Shown: positions 25,449 to 35,769, counted from the first letter of the stretch. The stretch is 64,000 bases of DNA from Flavobacterium sp. 5 (GCF_002813295.1 NZ_PHUE01000001.1:62001-126000); one strand, 5' to 3'. Translations and numbers: made by a program. Notes: generated by a model from the letters alone, not told the origin.

Positions 25449-26297
25449 TTATTTTTCCAAACTTAAATATGCCTTACCAATATGAGCAATACTATCGGAA
25501 GCAATAAAAGACTGATGTCCAGTTTCGGGTAAAGCAATATCAGCAGTTAAACCGTGTAAATAAACACCTAATATCGCAGCATCGCAAGGTTTATAAGATT
25601 GTGCCAAAAGACTGGTAATCATTCCCGTCAAAACATCACCACTTCCTGCTGTAGCCAGAGCAGCATTTCCTGTAGTATTTAGATAAATGGTTTCACCGTC
25701 AATGATATAAGTTGGTGCACCTTTCATGACAATAATTACTTGATTTAGTAACGAAAAAACAATAGCCTTTTGAAACTTATCTTCTTTTGAATTCCATTTT
25801 CCAATCAATCTTTCCAGTTCTTTAGGATGCGGAGTTAAAATAGTTCTCGGAGAAACCAATGCAATCCATGAAGGATTTTGTGCCAAAATATTCAACGCAT
25901 CAGCATCAATAACCAGTGGAATACTTGTATTCGACAAAAAATCGTGAAATGCTTTTTGAGTTGGCATTTTTTGTCCAATTCCAGTACCAATTCCTATAGC
26001 ATTAGGCTCCAAATCAAAATGAATATCCGAAAGGTACTTTTCATGATCATCTGTCATTACCATTACTTCAGGATTGGCGATTTGAACAATTTCATAACCA
26101 CATTGTGGAACAAAAGCAGTAACTAGTCCGCAACCCGTTTTGAGAGCAGCTTTACTCGACAGGCATATCGCACCTATCTTTCCATAACTGCCGCCAATAA
26201 TCAATGCGTGTCCCTGCAGTCCTTTGTGGGTATTACTGACAATAGGCTTATATCGTTTTAAAATTTCACTTCTATCAATAGTTACAGGACTATCCAT
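25449..26297 (-). CDS. nnrD: ADP-dependent NAD(P)H-hydrate dehydratase
   Basis: A 282-residue ribokinase-like enzyme that repairs hydrated NAD(P)H using ADP. Family signatures: [20 protein letters not shown] near the N-terminus, DADALNIL (about residue 130), [14 protein letters not shown], and the nucleotide-binding [20 protein letters not shown] near residue 209. This is the stand-alone C-terminal domain of the YjeF family, without the N-terminal epimerase domain that is fused to it in many bacteria; the epimerase gene is not adjacent. A housekeeping metabolite-repair enzyme of the cytoplasm. Confidence 0.93.
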   Translation of the reverse strand: MDSPVTIDRSEILKRYKPIVSNTHKGLQGHALIIGGSYGKIGAICLSSKAALKTGCGLVTAFVPQCGYEIVQIANPEVMVMTDDHEKYLSDIHFDLEPNAIGIGTGIGQKMPTQKAFHDFLSNTSIPLVIDADALNILAQNPSWIALVSPRTILTPHPKELERLIGKWNSKEDKFQKAIVFSLLNQVIIVMKGAPTYIIDGETIYLNTTGNAALATAGSGDVLTGMITSLLAQSYKPCDAAILGVYLHGLTADIALPETGHQSFIASDSIAHIGKAYLSLEK

Positions 26298-26466
26298 GAT
26301 TCAGTATTTTCTATTAAAGATACAAAATTATGAAACTCAAATTTGAAAGCGTTTCAGATCTTTAATCATGTAAATCACCCTTTTTTTCTTTAATTTATTT
26401 GTACTATTTTATCTAATAATAAATTGTCAACGAAAAAAATAATTAATATATTCGCGAAAAATTTAC

Positions 26467-27369
26467 ATGAAAAATCTTAAAATTTCCTTTTTATTGACAA
26501 TGTCTTTGTCATTGTTTTTACTAATTTCTTGCACTAGCGACAATGAACCAATTAATGAAGCAATTGATCCTATAACCGATCCTACAACAACCATTGAACT
26601 ACCAATTGTAATTACTAAAACTTCATTTACAGATCCACTTACAGCAAACCCAAAATTAGGTGGTACAATAACATCTGATGGTGGATCTCCTATCACAGCA
26701 AGTGGTATCGTTTGGAATACAACGGCCAACCCAACAATTGCAAATTCCAAAACTAATGATAACACTAACGTTGGATCCTTCGTTTCTACAATGACGGGGT
26801 TAAGTCCAAAAACCACTTATTATGTAAGAGCATATGCTACAAACAGCAAAGGAACGTCCTACGGAAGCCAAAAAACAATAACAACAGCAGATACAAATAC
26901 AGATAATACACCCGCATTAATGACTGCAAACATCGATAATGTACAATATGATATTATGAGACCTTATTTATATGCTGTAATTGGAGATGATGTTAAAGTT
27001 GAAAATAATGGCGCTGAACCAGGTGCTCCAAGATATTTATGGATACAAGGAGATACAACTGACAATCTTGACACTTTAATAGAAATAAACTTGCATATTC
27101 CTAATAAACAATGGGCTCCTGGGACTTATAATTTATATGAAAGACAAGATCTATCAACTGTTGCTGAATCACAGGGAGATTTACTTTTAAATACTGATGA
27201 CAGTGCTACAATTACTTCGGGTACAATAACCGTTACGGAATTTAATCTAACTACTAAAAGAATCAAAGGTACTTTTTCATTCACATATTCTAAATTTGGA
27301 AAAGATGGTGAATTTAAAGTTACCAATGGAACATTTAACTACGCACTGGATAGTCCCTATTTCGATTAA
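26467..27369 (+). CDS. Lipoprotein with FN3-like and DUF6252-like domains
   Basis: A 300-residue lipoprotein with the lipobox Cys at residue 22 (LFLLISCTSDNE). A short acidic linker is followed by a beta-sandwich domain (about residues 45-140) with GLSPKTTYYVRAYATNSKGT, as in fibronectin-III-like repeats. The C-terminal 150 residues (VQYDIMRPYLYAVIGD to FSFTYSK) resemble DUF6252, a Bacteroidota surface-protein domain of unknown function. A role on the outer membrane is inferred. It is monocistronic and ends with its own terminator. Confidence 0.78.
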   Translation: MKNLKISFLLTMSLSLFLLISCTSDNEPINEAIDPITDPTTTIELPIVITKTSFTDPLTANPKLGGTITSDGGSPITASGIVWNTTANPTIANSKTNDNTNVGSFVSTMTGLSPKTTYYVRAYATNSKGTSYGSQKTITTADTNTDNTPALMTANIDNVQYDIMRPYLYAVIGDDVKVENNGAEPGAPRYLWIQGDTTDNLDTLIEINLHIPNKQWAPGTYNLYERQDLSTVAESQGDLLLNTDDSATITSGTITVTEFNLTTKRIKGTFSFTYSKFGKDGEFKVTNGTFNYALDSPYFD

Positions 27370-27389
27370 ATATATCTTTTAAAATAAAT

Positions 27390-27418
27390 AAAATCCGTCT
27401 ATTATGGCGGATTTTTTT
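27390..27418 (+). terminator. Terminator of the FN3-like lipoprotein gene
   Basis: Stem AAAATCCG / CGGATTTT with a 10-nt loop followed by seven T residues. Confidence 0.8.
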
Positions 27419-27609
27419 ATGATTCATAGCGTAAGACTTAAAAACAAATAAAGTTCTGATAGTTAATTTTATAAAGCCATTAGCTCTTTGCTAAGCAAAA
27501 AACACAACTTTCCACCTTACAATTCAAAAAAAATCCTTTTGAGTTAGAAATCTTGGAATATTTATAAGACCTTTGCACGCTTTTAAAATTATAAATTGAT
27601 CATCAACTG

Positions 27610-29469
27610 ATGAAGAAGAAAATAGAAATACTTGCTCCTGCAAAAGATTTAATGGGAGGAATGGCAGCCATCAACAGTGGTGCCGATGCTGTATATATTG
27701 GTGCACCATTATACGGAGCGCGTTCCAATGCAACCAATTCCATTGAAGACGTAGCTGCTCTGGTTCAATATGCGCATTTATTCCATGCTCAGGTTTTTGT
27801 AGTAATCAATACCATTTTGTACGATAACGAACTAGAATCTTGTCGTCAAATGATTTGGAAATTGTATGATGTTGGTGTAGATGCCCTTATTATACAAGAC
27901 ATGGCAATTATGGAAATGGACTTACCTCCTATCGTTTTGCACGCTAGTACACAAGCGAACAACAGAGATGCTGATAAAATTAAATTCTTGAAAGATGCTG
28001 GAATGAAACGTGTGGTTTTGGCACGTGAATTAAACCTTCACCAAATCAAACAAATTAGTGACGCTTCGGATGTAGAACTAGAATTCTTTGTAACTGGTGC
28101 TTTGTGTGTTTCTTTCAGTGGAAACTGTTATATGAGTGTTGCCAATGGAGAACGTTCTGCAAATAGAGGTTCTTGCGCACAAAACTGTCGTTTACCTTAT
28201 AACTTAATCGATGGTCATGGCGAAACTTTAATCAAAAACAGTCATTTGCTTTCTATCAAAGATTTTGATGTTTCGGATCAAATTCCAAATTTAGTAGAAG
28301 TTGGAGTTATTTCGTTTAAGATTGAAGGTCGTTTGAAAGATATCGTTTATGTAAAAAATAACGTTTCTTATTTAAGACAAAAACTAGATTCTTTTCTTGA
28401 AGGAAGCGATAAATACACCAAAGCCTCTTCTGGGAAATGTACTTTTCTTTTTGATTCTGCTTTAGATAAAAGTTTCAACCGAGGTTACACCGATTATTTC
28501 GTTAATGGAAGAGAGCAGTCAATCGGTTCTTGGGAAAGTCCAAAATCAAAAGGGCAATACATTGGTAAATTACTTAAAACTATTGGAGGCGCTTACCAAA
28601 TTGAAAATGGAGAATTACTAAATAATGGTGATGGACTTTGTTTCATCAACGAAAACAATGAAGCCGAAGGGATTTACGTAAACAAAGCCGAAAATGGTTT
28701 AGCTTATCCAAATGTGCTGAAAGAAATTAAAGATGGTACATTTATTTACAGAAATAATGATGCCGCTTTCATCAAAATTGTAGAAAGAGAAGACAGTGCT
28801 GTTCGTAAAATAGGAACTTCTTTATTGTTAACTGAAAATCAAAATGGTTTTGAATTAATAGCAACTGATGAAGATGGTTATGTAAGTACTGTTCAATTAG
28901 ATCATGCAAAAGAACAAACCAAAAACAATCTTTCAATAGAAGATAACATCAAAACACAATTGGCAAAAACAGGTTTTACACCTTATACTGCTGATGAAAT
29001 TGACATTCTATTCACTCAAAATTGGTTCTTACCTATTTCAAAAATCAATGAAATGAGAAGAACTGTTTACGAACAATTATCTGAAATTCGTTTAGCAAAT
29101 TACAAACGTGAAGAACATCAATTGGTAAAAACATCACATCCTTATCCAGAAGCAAAATTGGATTTCATGTACAATGTTTCCAACAAAAAAGCACGTCAAT
29201 TCTACGAACGTCACGGCGTTACTGAAATTGAACAAGCTTTCGAATTGCAATGGGATCCTGGGAAATCACGTGTGATGACTACTAAATATTGCATTAAATA
29301 CGAATTGAAAAAATGCCCAATACATCAAAAAGATATTATGGGAGAAAAACTCAAAGAACCATTAGTTCTAAAACAAGGAGAATTGGAATACAAACTAAAA
29401 TTCAATTGCAAACCTTGCGAAATGGAAATTTGGGAAAAAGACGCCGAATTCGAAATTGAAGAAGATTAG
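27610..29469 (+). CDS. Peptidase U32 family protein (RNA hydroxylation type)
   Basis: A 619-residue protein of the U32 family. The N-terminus EILAPAKDLMGGMAAINSGADAVY is typical, followed by LHASTQANNRDADK, the conserved GALCVSFSGNCYMS (C173), NRGSCAQNCRLPYNL, and IEGRLKD. A C-terminal DUF3656-like half follows and ends with a Cys-rich FNCKPCEMEIW. U32 members are now linked to tRNA or rRNA hydroxylation (TrhP and RlhA in E. coli) rather than proteolysis in most bacteria; the Cys cluster fits an iron-sulfur site. Which RNA is modified cannot be said. A terminator follows. Confidence 0.85.
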   Translation: MKKKIEILAPAKDLMGGMAAINSGADAVYIGAPLYGARSNATNSIEDVAALVQYAHLFHAQVFVVINTILYDNELESCRQMIWKLYDVGVDALIIQDMAIMEMDLPPIVLHASTQANNRDADKIKFLKDAGMKRVVLARELNLHQIKQISDASDVELEFFVTGALCVSFSGNCYMSVANGERSANRGSCAQNCRLPYNLIDGHGETLIKNSHLLSIKDFDVSDQIPNLVEVGVISFKIEGRLKDIVYVKNNVSYLRQKLDSFLEGSDKYTKASSGKCTFLFDSALDKSFNRGYTDYFVNGREQSIGSWESPKSKGQYIGKLLKTIGGAYQIENGELLNNGDGLCFINENNEAEGIYVNKAENGLAYPNVLKEIKDGTFIYRNNDAAFIKIVEREDSAVRKIGTSLLLTENQNGFELIATDEDGYVSTVQLDHAKEQTKNNLSIEDNIKTQLAKTGFTPYTADEIDILFTQNWFLPISKINEMRRTVYEQLSEIRLANYKREEHQLVKTSHPYPEAKLDFMYNVSNKKARQFYERHGVTEIEQAFELQWDPGKSRVMTTKYCIKYELKKCPIHQKDIMGEKLKEPLVLKQGELEYKLKFNCKPCEMEIWEKDAEFEIEED

Positions 29470-29494
29470 TTAATCATTTTTCAAAATAATATCA

Positions 29495-29538
29495 AAAGCT
29501 ACAAAGTAAATTCTGTTTTACATTGTAGCTTTTTTTTT
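29495..29538 (+). terminator. Terminator of the U32 gene
   Basis: Stem AAAGCTACAA / TTGTAGCTTT followed by a T-run. Confidence 0.85.
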
Positions 29539-29593
29539 AAATTTCAGTTAAATATCAAAATTAATATCATACAATTCAAAATATTTATATTCC

Positions 29594-29647
29594 ACCATTA
29601 AGAAATTTAGAAAAGTTAAGCTTAATGTGTCTTAATTTCTTAATGGT
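29594..29647. repeat. 14-bp perfect inverted repeat
   Basis: ACCATTAAGAAATT (29594-29607) and AATTTCTTAATGGT (29634-29647) are exact complements, with an internal TTAAGCTTAA palindrome in the 26-nt spacer. The rest of the 350-bp intergenic stretch holds the U32 terminator and AT-rich DNA only. This looks like a dispersed flavobacterial intergenic repeat. Confidence 0.7.
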
Positions 29648-29818
29648 TAAAAAACTCATTTAAAAATTGTTAGTTCTTTTATACAATACTACTGAACAAA
29701 AATAAGTTACAGTTCTAAAAATCAAAATATTAAACACTTTTTTATTAACTTTATAAAAAGAAAAATCTTGATTTTAATAATTTTTTAAAACTCATAACAA
29801 ATTTTAAATTTTGAAGAA

Positions 29819-30394
29819 ATGAAAAAAGTATTATTCCTAACAGGTGATTTCACCGAAGATTATGAAACTATGGTTCCATTCCAAATGCTGGAAATGATTG
29901 GTTATACCGTTCATACCGTTTGTCCAAACAAGAAAAAAGGAGACACAATAAAAACTGCAATTCATGATTTTGAAGGAGATCAAACCTATTCCGAAAAACC
30001 AGGACATAACTTTGCATTAAATTATAGTTTTGATGACGTAAAAGTGAATGATTATGATGGATTAGTAATAGCAGGAGGAAGAGCACCTGAATACTTACGA
30101 TTACACGAAAAGATAATCGAAATCACTCAACATTTTTTTGCAACCAATAAACCAGTAGCCGCAATTTGTCACGGTATTCAGATTTTAACTGCTGCTAATG
30201 TGGTAAAAGGCAGAAAACTTACTGCTTATCCTGCTGTCGGTCCAGAAGTAACGTTGGCTGGAGGTGAATTCCAATCTATTCCTGTAGATGGTGCTTTTGT
30301 AGATGGAAACTTGGTAACCTCGCCTGCATGGCCAGCTCACCCAAGTTTCATTAGAGAATTTCTAAAAATCATGGGAACTAAAATTGAAATTTAA
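29819..30394 (+). CDS. DJ-1/PfpI family protein
   Basis: A 191-residue cytoplasmic protein of the DJ-1/PfpI superfamily. The nucleophile Cys is C117 in [12 protein letters not shown], with the elbow AICHG typical of the PfpI/YhbO subgroup; [15 protein letters not shown] carries the oxyanion strand. A terminal [15 protein letters not shown] is also typical. Family members have been reported as proteases, deglycases or chaperones, and the activity here is not settled by sequence. It stands alone between repeats. Confidence 0.88.
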   Translation: MKKVLFLTGDFTEDYETMVPFQMLEMIGYTVHTVCPNKKKGDTIKTAIHDFEGDQTYSEKPGHNFALNYSFDDVKVNDYDGLVIAGGRAPEYLRLHEKIIEITQHFFATNKPVAAICHGIQILTAANVVKGRKLTAYPAVGPEVTLAGGEFQSIPVDGAFVDGNLVTSPAWPAHPSFIREFLKIMGTKIEI

Positions 30395-30435
30395 AATAAG
30401 AAGATAAATAAAATTCACACAACTCTTCAATCAAT

Positions 30436-30521
30436 GTCATTGCGAGGAACGAAGCAAACTCAATAAAATGATCAACGACTGAGAATATGCCAGATGTGAT
30501 TGCTTCATTCCTCGCAATGAC
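30436..30521. repeat. 22-bp inverted repeat of the GTCATTGCGAGG family
   Basis: GTCATTGCGAGGAACGAAGC followed by AA (30436-30457) and TTGCTTCATTCCTCGCAATG followed by AC (30500-30521) are inverted copies with a single mismatch. This is a widely dispersed intergenic repeat in many bacteria. Confidence 0.8.
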
Positions 30522-30535
30522 GTATCCCTTTTAAG

Positions 30536-30570
30536 AACTACAACAAAGATAATTTTGCTGTAGTTTTTTT
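30536..30570 (+). terminator. Terminator of the DJ-1 gene, overlapping the next promoter
   Basis: Stem AACTACA-A-CAAA / TTTG-C-TGTAGTT followed by T residues. The T-run merges with the -7 box of the next gene. Confidence 0.75.
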
Positions 30571-30578
30571 TATCTTTG
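30571..30578 (+). promoter_or_regulatory. -7 box of the GNAT gene
   Basis: TATCTTTG is an exact TAnnTTTG match 48 bp before the start codon. The T-rich tail of the preceding terminator occupies the -10 to -20 area. Confidence 0.6.
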
Positions 30579-30626
30579 TATGTCAAAAATTAAACATTCA
30601 AATTACCCATTTTTAAACAAACCCAC

Positions 30627-31136
30627 ATGATTACAACAGCAACTCTAGAAGATGTTATTGCCTTAGAAAAATTAATTAATTCTGCCTATCGTGGAGAGAC
30701 CTCTAAACTAGGATGGACCACAGAAGCCAATTTATTACAAGGTGAAAGAATTACTATAGATGAACTATCTGAAATAATTAATAATAAAGAAAATACTATT
30801 CTAAAATTTACAGATAACAATCAAATTATTGGTTGTGTATTACTTGTAAATAAAGGTAACAAACTCTATCTCGGAATGCTCACCGTTTCACCCGAATTAC
30901 AAAATAGTGGCATTGGAAAAAAATTATTGCAACAAGCAGAAGAGTATGCTTTAAAATTAAGCTTACCTAAAATTGTAATGACAGTTATTTCGATTAGAGA
31001 AGAATTAATAGCTTGGTATAATCGTCATGGTTTTATAGATACAGGAGATCGAGAGCCATTTCCTCTTAATGGCACCGATGCTATTTTAACTCAAGAACCA
31101 TTAGAATTTATTTTTCTTGAAAAAAAAGTATACTAA
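30627..31136 (+). CDS. GNAT family N-acetyltransferase
   Basis: A 169-residue cytoplasmic acetyltransferase. The core shows LYLGMLTVSPELQNSGIGKK, containing motif A (V-x(5)-QNSGIGKKLL, acetyl-CoA binding), followed by VMTVISIREELIAWYNRHGF typical of motif B. Substrate is unknown. It is transcribed with its own promoter; downstream genes for the Mpo1-like and DUF1569-like proteins follow on the same strand at 50-70 bp spacing. Confidence 0.88.
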   Translation: MITTATLEDVIALEKLINSAYRGETSKLGWTTEANLLQGERITIDELSEIINNKENTILKFTDNNQIIGCVLLVNKGNKLYLGMLTVSPELQNSGIGKKLLQQAEEYALKLSLPKIVMTVISIREELIAWYNRHGFIDTGDREPFPLNGTDAILTQEPLEFIFLEKKVY

Positions 31137-31190
31137 ACAGCTCTCTATGACATACTATTTTATAAATTAGAACAAAAAAACATCTAAATT

Positions 31191-31655
31191 ATGAAAACAC
31201 TAGATCAATGGTTTGAAGAATATGCCGTAAGTCATCAAAACCCAAGAAACAAAGCGATACATTATATTTGTGTTCCTGCCATTTTCTTTTCTATTGTAGG
31301 ATTGTTGATGAGTATTCCTAGTGATTTTTTAAATAATCTATTTCATTTAAATCAACCTATTATAGAAAACTGGGCTGCTATAGTTTTGATATTTGTATTA
31401 CTTTTCTACATTCGATTATCAGTTGCTATGGCTATAAAAATTGCTATTTTTTCAGTTTTATGCTTAGCCTTTAACTATTACATTGGGCTGCTTGTACCGC
31501 TTTGGGCTTTTTCTATAGGTGTGTTTGTTTTGGCTTGGATTGGCCAATTTTATGGTCATAACATAGAAGGTAAAAAACCATCATTCTTAAAAGATATTCA
31601 ATTTTTGATGATTGGTCCAGCATGGGTTGTTCAAAATTTATTTTCTAAAAAATAA
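31191..31655 (+). CDS. Mpo1-like (DUF962) membrane protein
   Basis: A 154-residue integral membrane protein of the DUF962/Mpo1 family. It opens with FEEYAVSHQNPRNKAIHYIC, containing the conserved HxNxxNKxxH pattern, and has a second His cluster in QFYGHNIEGKKPSF. Four hydrophobic segments are seen. Yeast Mpo1 is an iron-dependent dioxygenase that shortens 2-hydroxy fatty acids by one carbon; the bacterial members conserve the His residues, so a similar lipid reaction is plausible. Confidence 0.85.
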   Translation: MKTLDQWFEEYAVSHQNPRNKAIHYICVPAIFFSIVGLLMSIPSDFLNNLFHLNQPIIENWAAIVLIFVLLFYIRLSVAMAIKIAIFSVLCLAFNYYIGLLVPLWAFSIGVFVLAWIGQFYGHNIEGKKPSFLKDIQFLMIGPAWVVQNLFSKK

Positions 31656-31721
31656 CATACAAATTCAATACAATTAAACTTTCTAAAATCATCCAGAAAT
31701 ACACTGGATAAATCCCCTATT

Positions 31722-32186
31722 ATGGAAGAACTAAAATCGCTAATAATTGAATTAGAAAACAAAATTCAAAATATGGAGGCACTTAATCCAATGATTTCAA
31801 AATCATCTGTAGGCTGGCATATTGAACACGCACTATTAGTAATGAACTTAACTATTACATCAATAAAAAAATCAAATCCAAAAAATTACAAAAGAACTTT
31901 CAATTTCAACCGAATTCTAGTATTTGTAATGAATAAAATTCCAAGAGGAAAAATTAGAGCTCCAAAAATCGTTCAGCCTAAAGAAGACTTCACTCTGGAT
32001 TCATTAAAAGAACATATTAAAAAGAGCAAACATAACTTAGAAGAATTAAGCACTTTGAATCCCAATTCTTATTTTGAACATCCTTTTATGGGGCATTTAA
32101 AACTAAAAGCCACAATTCGTTTTATAAAATTACATACTCAACACCATTTTAATATTATAGAAGATATTATCGAAAGTAAAAGTTAA
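31722..32186 (+). CDS. DUF1569-like (DinB superfamily) protein
   Basis: A 154-residue helical protein. The His residues of the DinB/DUF1569 fold occur in VGWHIEHALLVMN, FEHPFMGHLKLK and KLHTQHHFNIIEDI. It is cytoplasmic, with no signal sequence. Function unknown. It is the second DinB-like protein of the window (the other is at 16.4 kb), but the two are not close in sequence. Confidence 0.75.
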   Translation: MEELKSLIIELENKIQNMEALNPMISKSSVGWHIEHALLVMNLTITSIKKSNPKNYKRTFNFNRILVFVMNKIPRGKIRAPKIVQPKEDFTLDSLKEHIKKSKHNLEELSTLNPNSYFEHPFMGHLKLKATIRFIKLHTQHHFNIIEDIIESKS

Positions 32187-32557
32187 AACTATAAAGCTTA
32201 AACCCGTTTCCATAAACAAATCATATTTAATTATTTATTGTATAAATAATTACTAGATATAAATAATTTTATGCTTTTGATTTTAAAATAGTTACACAAA
32301 AACACAAACACAAAAAACTTTACTTTAATTTTATTTCACCAATCCAAACTACAAGACCCTACATAATGGCATTCAGTTAAAAGTCTAAAGGAAGAACGAG
32401 TACAATTTTCAAACATGGGGTTATACCCTAAAATTGACAAATAATCAAATAAACAAGAAATAAAAGCTTTTATTTTATATTATTTTCAACATTTATAGTC
32501 TTTGCCAAGCAAAATAAAAGCTATAAATTAGCACTTTAATTTTTATATAAAAAAACA
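32187..32557. other. AT-rich intergenic region upstream of gcvT
   Basis: About 370 bp, with A-rich and T-rich tracts and no ORF worth calling. A weak -7-like sequence TAGTCTTTG (one base longer than the consensus spacing) is seen at about 32498-32506. No terminator of the preceding gene is obvious. Confidence 0.5.
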
Positions 32558-33640
32558 ATGAAAAATACTGCTTTAACGCACATACACGAGGGTTTGGGAG
32601 CGAAAATGCTACCGTTTGCTGGATACAATATGCCAATTCTTTATGAAGGGGTGAATGCAGAACACGAAACGGTTCGAAATGCAGTAGGTGTTTTTGATGT
32701 ATCACATATGGGAGAGTTTATTCTTTCGGGACCAAATGCATTGGCTTTGATTCAAAAAGTAACTTCGAATGATGCATCAACACTAACAATTGGAAGGGCC
32801 CAATATTCTTGTCTACCGAATAATGAGGGTGGAATTGTAGATGATTTGATTATCTATAAAATGGAAGAAGAGAAATATTTACTTGTAGTAAATGCTTCGA
32901 ATATTGAGAAAGATTGGAATTGGATTTCATCTCATAATGATTTAGGAGTTGAAATGAGTAACCTTTCGGATGAGTATTCTTTATTGGCAATTCAAGGACC
33001 AAAAGCCGTTGAAGCAATGCAATCTTTGTCTTCTATTGACTTAGGTGCAATTGCATATTACCATTTTGAAGTGGCTGATTTTGCTGGTTTATCAGATGTA
33101 ATTATTTCTGCAACTGGATATACTGGTTCTGGAGGATTTGAAATTTACTGCAAGAATTCGGATGCTGAAGCGATTTGGAACAAAGTTTTTGAAGCTGGTG
33201 CTTCTTACGGAATTAAACCAATTGGTTTAGCTGCGAGAGATACTTTGCGTTTAGAAATGGGATTCTGTTTATATGGAAACGACATTAATGACACAACTTC
33301 TCCATTAGAAGCTGGTTTAGGATGGATTACTAAATTCACAAAAGAATTTACAAATTCAGAAAACCTTAAAGCGCAAAAAGAAACTGGTGTTACCAAAAAA
33401 TTAGTTGCTTTTGAAATGCAAGAACGTTCCGTACCTAGACATGATTATGAAATTGTTGATGCTTCAGGAGCCGTAATTGGAATTGTAACATCTGGAACTA
33501 TGTCACCTTCAATGAATATTGGAATTGGACTAGGCTATGTTACTACTCCAAATAGCGCTGTAGACAGTGATATTTTTATCCGAATTAGAAAAAATGATGT
33601 TCCTGCTAAAGTAGTAAAACTTCCATTTTATAAAAAATAA
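32558..33640 (+). CDS. gcvT: Aminomethyltransferase (glycine cleavage T protein)
   Basis: A 360-residue cytoplasmic protein of the glycine cleavage system that transfers the methylene group from the H protein-bound aminomethyl arm to tetrahydrofolate. Typical blocks: [62 protein letters not shown], and the C-terminal [16 protein letters not shown]. Its length is normal. Only 7 bp separate it from the next gene, so the two probably form a unit. gcvP and gcvH are not in this window. Confidence 0.95.
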   Translation: MKNTALTHIHEGLGAKMLPFAGYNMPILYEGVNAEHETVRNAVGVFDVSHMGEFILSGPNALALIQKVTSNDASTLTIGRAQYSCLPNNEGGIVDDLIIYKMEEEKYLLVVNASNIEKDWNWISSHNDLGVEMSNLSDEYSLLAIQGPKAVEAMQSLSSIDLGAIAYYHFEVADFAGLSDVIISATGYTGSGGFEIYCKNSDAEAIWNKVFEAGASYGIKPIGLAARDTLRLEMGFCLYGNDINDTTSPLEAGLGWITKFTKEFTNSENLKAQKETGVTKKLVAFEMQERSVPRHDYEIVDASGAVIGIVTSGTMSPSMNIGIGLGYVTTPNSAVDSDIFIRIRKNDVPAKVVKLPFYKK

Positions 33641-33647
33641 ACAGTTT

Positions 33648-35687
33648 ATGAAAAAAATTACATTTGTATTACTCTTTTCTACATTTTCTGTATTGGCACA
33701 AAATAGCGATGCAAAATGTGATATTTTACTCAAAATAAACAAATTACTTCAAAACGAACATTATAATCCAAAGCCGGTAAACGATAGTTTATCGGCTTAT
33801 GTTTTTGATGAATTACTAAATGATTTAGACCCTTCCAGAAACATTTTTTTAAAATCTCAGGCTGATTCACTTACAAGCAAATACCGCCTTCAATTGGATG
33901 ATCTCATTTTAAAAAAAGATTGTTCTTTTCTTGATGATATAAAAACAGTATACATAAAATCACTTTTAAGAAATAAAACCATTCTTGAAAAACTAAATAA
34001 TCAATCGATTGATTTCAATACAAAAGACACTATCCGATTTAAACAGCGGAATTTTAATTTCTATTTAAAAGCAAACGAAGTTGAAAAGGCCTGGAATAAA
34101 AAAATCAGATACGAAGTATTTATTGATATCGCTGAAAAAAGCAAAAATATTGACTCCTTAAAAGTTAATTTTAATTCAATGAGTCATAAATATCAAAAGA
34201 GTATCATTGAAAACGAACTTTGTAAAATCAACGCATCACTTACTGACGAAAAACCTTTTGAAGACAATTTTTACAATATTTTTTGTGGCTATTTTGACCC
34301 TCATACCAATTATTTTAGCAACGATACTAAATCAAGTTTTGTTTCGACTTTATCAAAGGAAAAACTTTCGCTTGGATTGGAAGTTAGCTTAAATGATAAA
34401 AACGAAATAATTGTAACTGAAATTAACCCTAATGGTCCTGCCTTTAAAACTGCTAAAATCAAAAAAGGAGATCAAATATTAGCTATATCTAATCAAAAAG
34501 AAACACTAGAGGTTTCCTGTTCATCTTTAGAATCGATAGCCACAATGATGACATCAGAATTAAACAAAAATATTACATTAACGCTTAAACATAGTTCTGG
34601 CAAAAGCTTCAAAATAACTATTGAAAAACAAATTTTAAAAGATGAAGAAAATACTGTGTATAGTTTTATAGTTGATAAAGACATCAAAGTAGGCTATATA
34701 AAAATACCAAGTTTCTATTCCAATTTTGAAGGAGGAAACAATAAAGGATGCGCTCAAGATGTTGCTAAAGAAACAGTAAAACTAATACAAGATGACATCC
34801 AAGGCTTAGTTCTTGATTTGACTGATAATGGTGGCGGATCTATGGAGGAAGCTGTAAAACTAGCAGGCCTATTTATTGATCGTGGACCTATTTCAATAGT
34901 TGTAGATAACAAAAAGAAATTATCTGTAATAAATGACCCTTATAAAGGTGTTATTTACAAAGGTCCCGTTATTATTATTATCAATGGAAACTCAGCTTCA
35001 GCAAGCGAATTTTTCGCCGATATTATGCAAGATTATAATAGAGCAGTTTTAATAGGAAGCACCTCTTTAGGTAAAGCGACAATGCAAACAATTCAGCCAT
35101 TAGAAGAAAATGATGAACAGCATTTTGTAAAACTAACCATCAGCAAATTTTACAGAATAACTGGAAAAAGTCACCAAGCCATTGGTGTTATTCCAGATGT
35201 ACCTATTCCTACTATTTATCAAGATGTTTTTCAAAAAGAGAGTGGATTTCCAACCGCTTTAAAAAATGACAACTTAAAATCAAGAATTCGTTTTACTCCT
35301 TATGTTAGTAATGAATTAATTGAATCACTTGCTCAAAAAAGTAAAGACAGAGTTGCAAAAGATACCTATTTCAATTCCGTTATTACTCTTAACGCAAATA
35401 TTGACTCTATATTAAAAAAATCAAAGTTAGAGATACCAATGACCTTAGATGCTATCTGCCAAAACCTAAACAGTATTAATAACTTATCAGATGAAATCAA
35501 TAATTTTGACACAAATAAGCTTAATTTAAACATATCTAATTCAGAATATAACCAAACATTACTAATGGTTAAACCTTCGCTTGTTGAATATAATAAAATA
35601 CAACTCGAAAATTTAAAATCTAATCATTATCTTAATGAGGCAATATCAATTATATCTGACTATAAAGTATTAAGAAAAACTAATTAA
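33648..35687 (+). CDS. prc: Carboxy-terminal processing (tail-specific) protease, S41A
   Basis: A 679-residue periplasmic serine protease with a signal peptide (TFVLLFSTFSVLA). The order of domains is that of Prc/Tsp: an N-terminal helical domain, a PDZ domain (about residues 240-330, with LGLEVSLNDKNEIIVTEINP), the S41 protease core with the Ser in GNSASASEFF (S451) and the Lys in LGKATMQ (K476), 25 residues apart as in E. coli Prc, then a C-terminal helical region. Family members trim or degrade periplasmic proteins by their C-termini. It follows gcvT by 7 bp. Confidence 0.92.
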   Translation: MKKITFVLLFSTFSVLAQNSDAKCDILLKINKLLQNEHYNPKPVNDSLSAYVFDELLNDLDPSRNIFLKSQADSLTSKYRLQLDDLILKKDCSFLDDIKTVYIKSLLRNKTILEKLNNQSIDFNTKDTIRFKQRNFNFYLKANEVEKAWNKKIRYEVFIDIAEKSKNIDSLKVNFNSMSHKYQKSIIENELCKINASLTDEKPFEDNFYNIFCGYFDPHTNYFSNDTKSSFVSTLSKEKLSLGLEVSLNDKNEIIVTEINPNGPAFKTAKIKKGDQILAISNQKETLEVSCSSLESIATMMTSELNKNITLTLKHSSGKSFKITIEKQILKDEENTVYSFIVDKDIKVGYIKIPSFYSNFEGGNNKGCAQDVAKETVKLIQDDIQGLVLDLTDNGGGSMEEAVKLAGLFIDRGPISIVVDNKKKLSVINDPYKGVIYKGPVIIIINGNSASASEFFADIMQDYNRAVLIGSTSLGKATMQTIQPLEENDEQHFVKLTISKFYRITGKSHQAIGVIPDVPIPTIYQDVFQKESGFPTALKNDNLKSRIRFTPYVSNELIESLAQKSKDRVAKDTYFNSVITLNANIDSILKKSKLEIPMTLDAICQNLNSINNLSDEINNFDTNKLNLNISNSEYNQTLLMVKPSLVEYNKIQLENLKSNHYLNEAISIISDYKVLRKTN

Positions 35688-35717
35688 CAAATTATACAAA
35701 AAAGATTTTCCATAGTT

Positions 35718-35748
35718 TTTGGTAAAATAAGGAATAGCTGTATTTTTG
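35718..35748 (+). promoter_or_regulatory. Promoter of the YebC gene
   Basis: A textbook Bacteroidota promoter: -33 TTTG at 35718-35721, a 19-bp spacer, and -7 TATTTTTG at 35741-35748, with the start codon 21 bp further on. Confidence 0.75.
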
Positions 35749-35769
35749 TATTTCAAAATAAAATAATAA

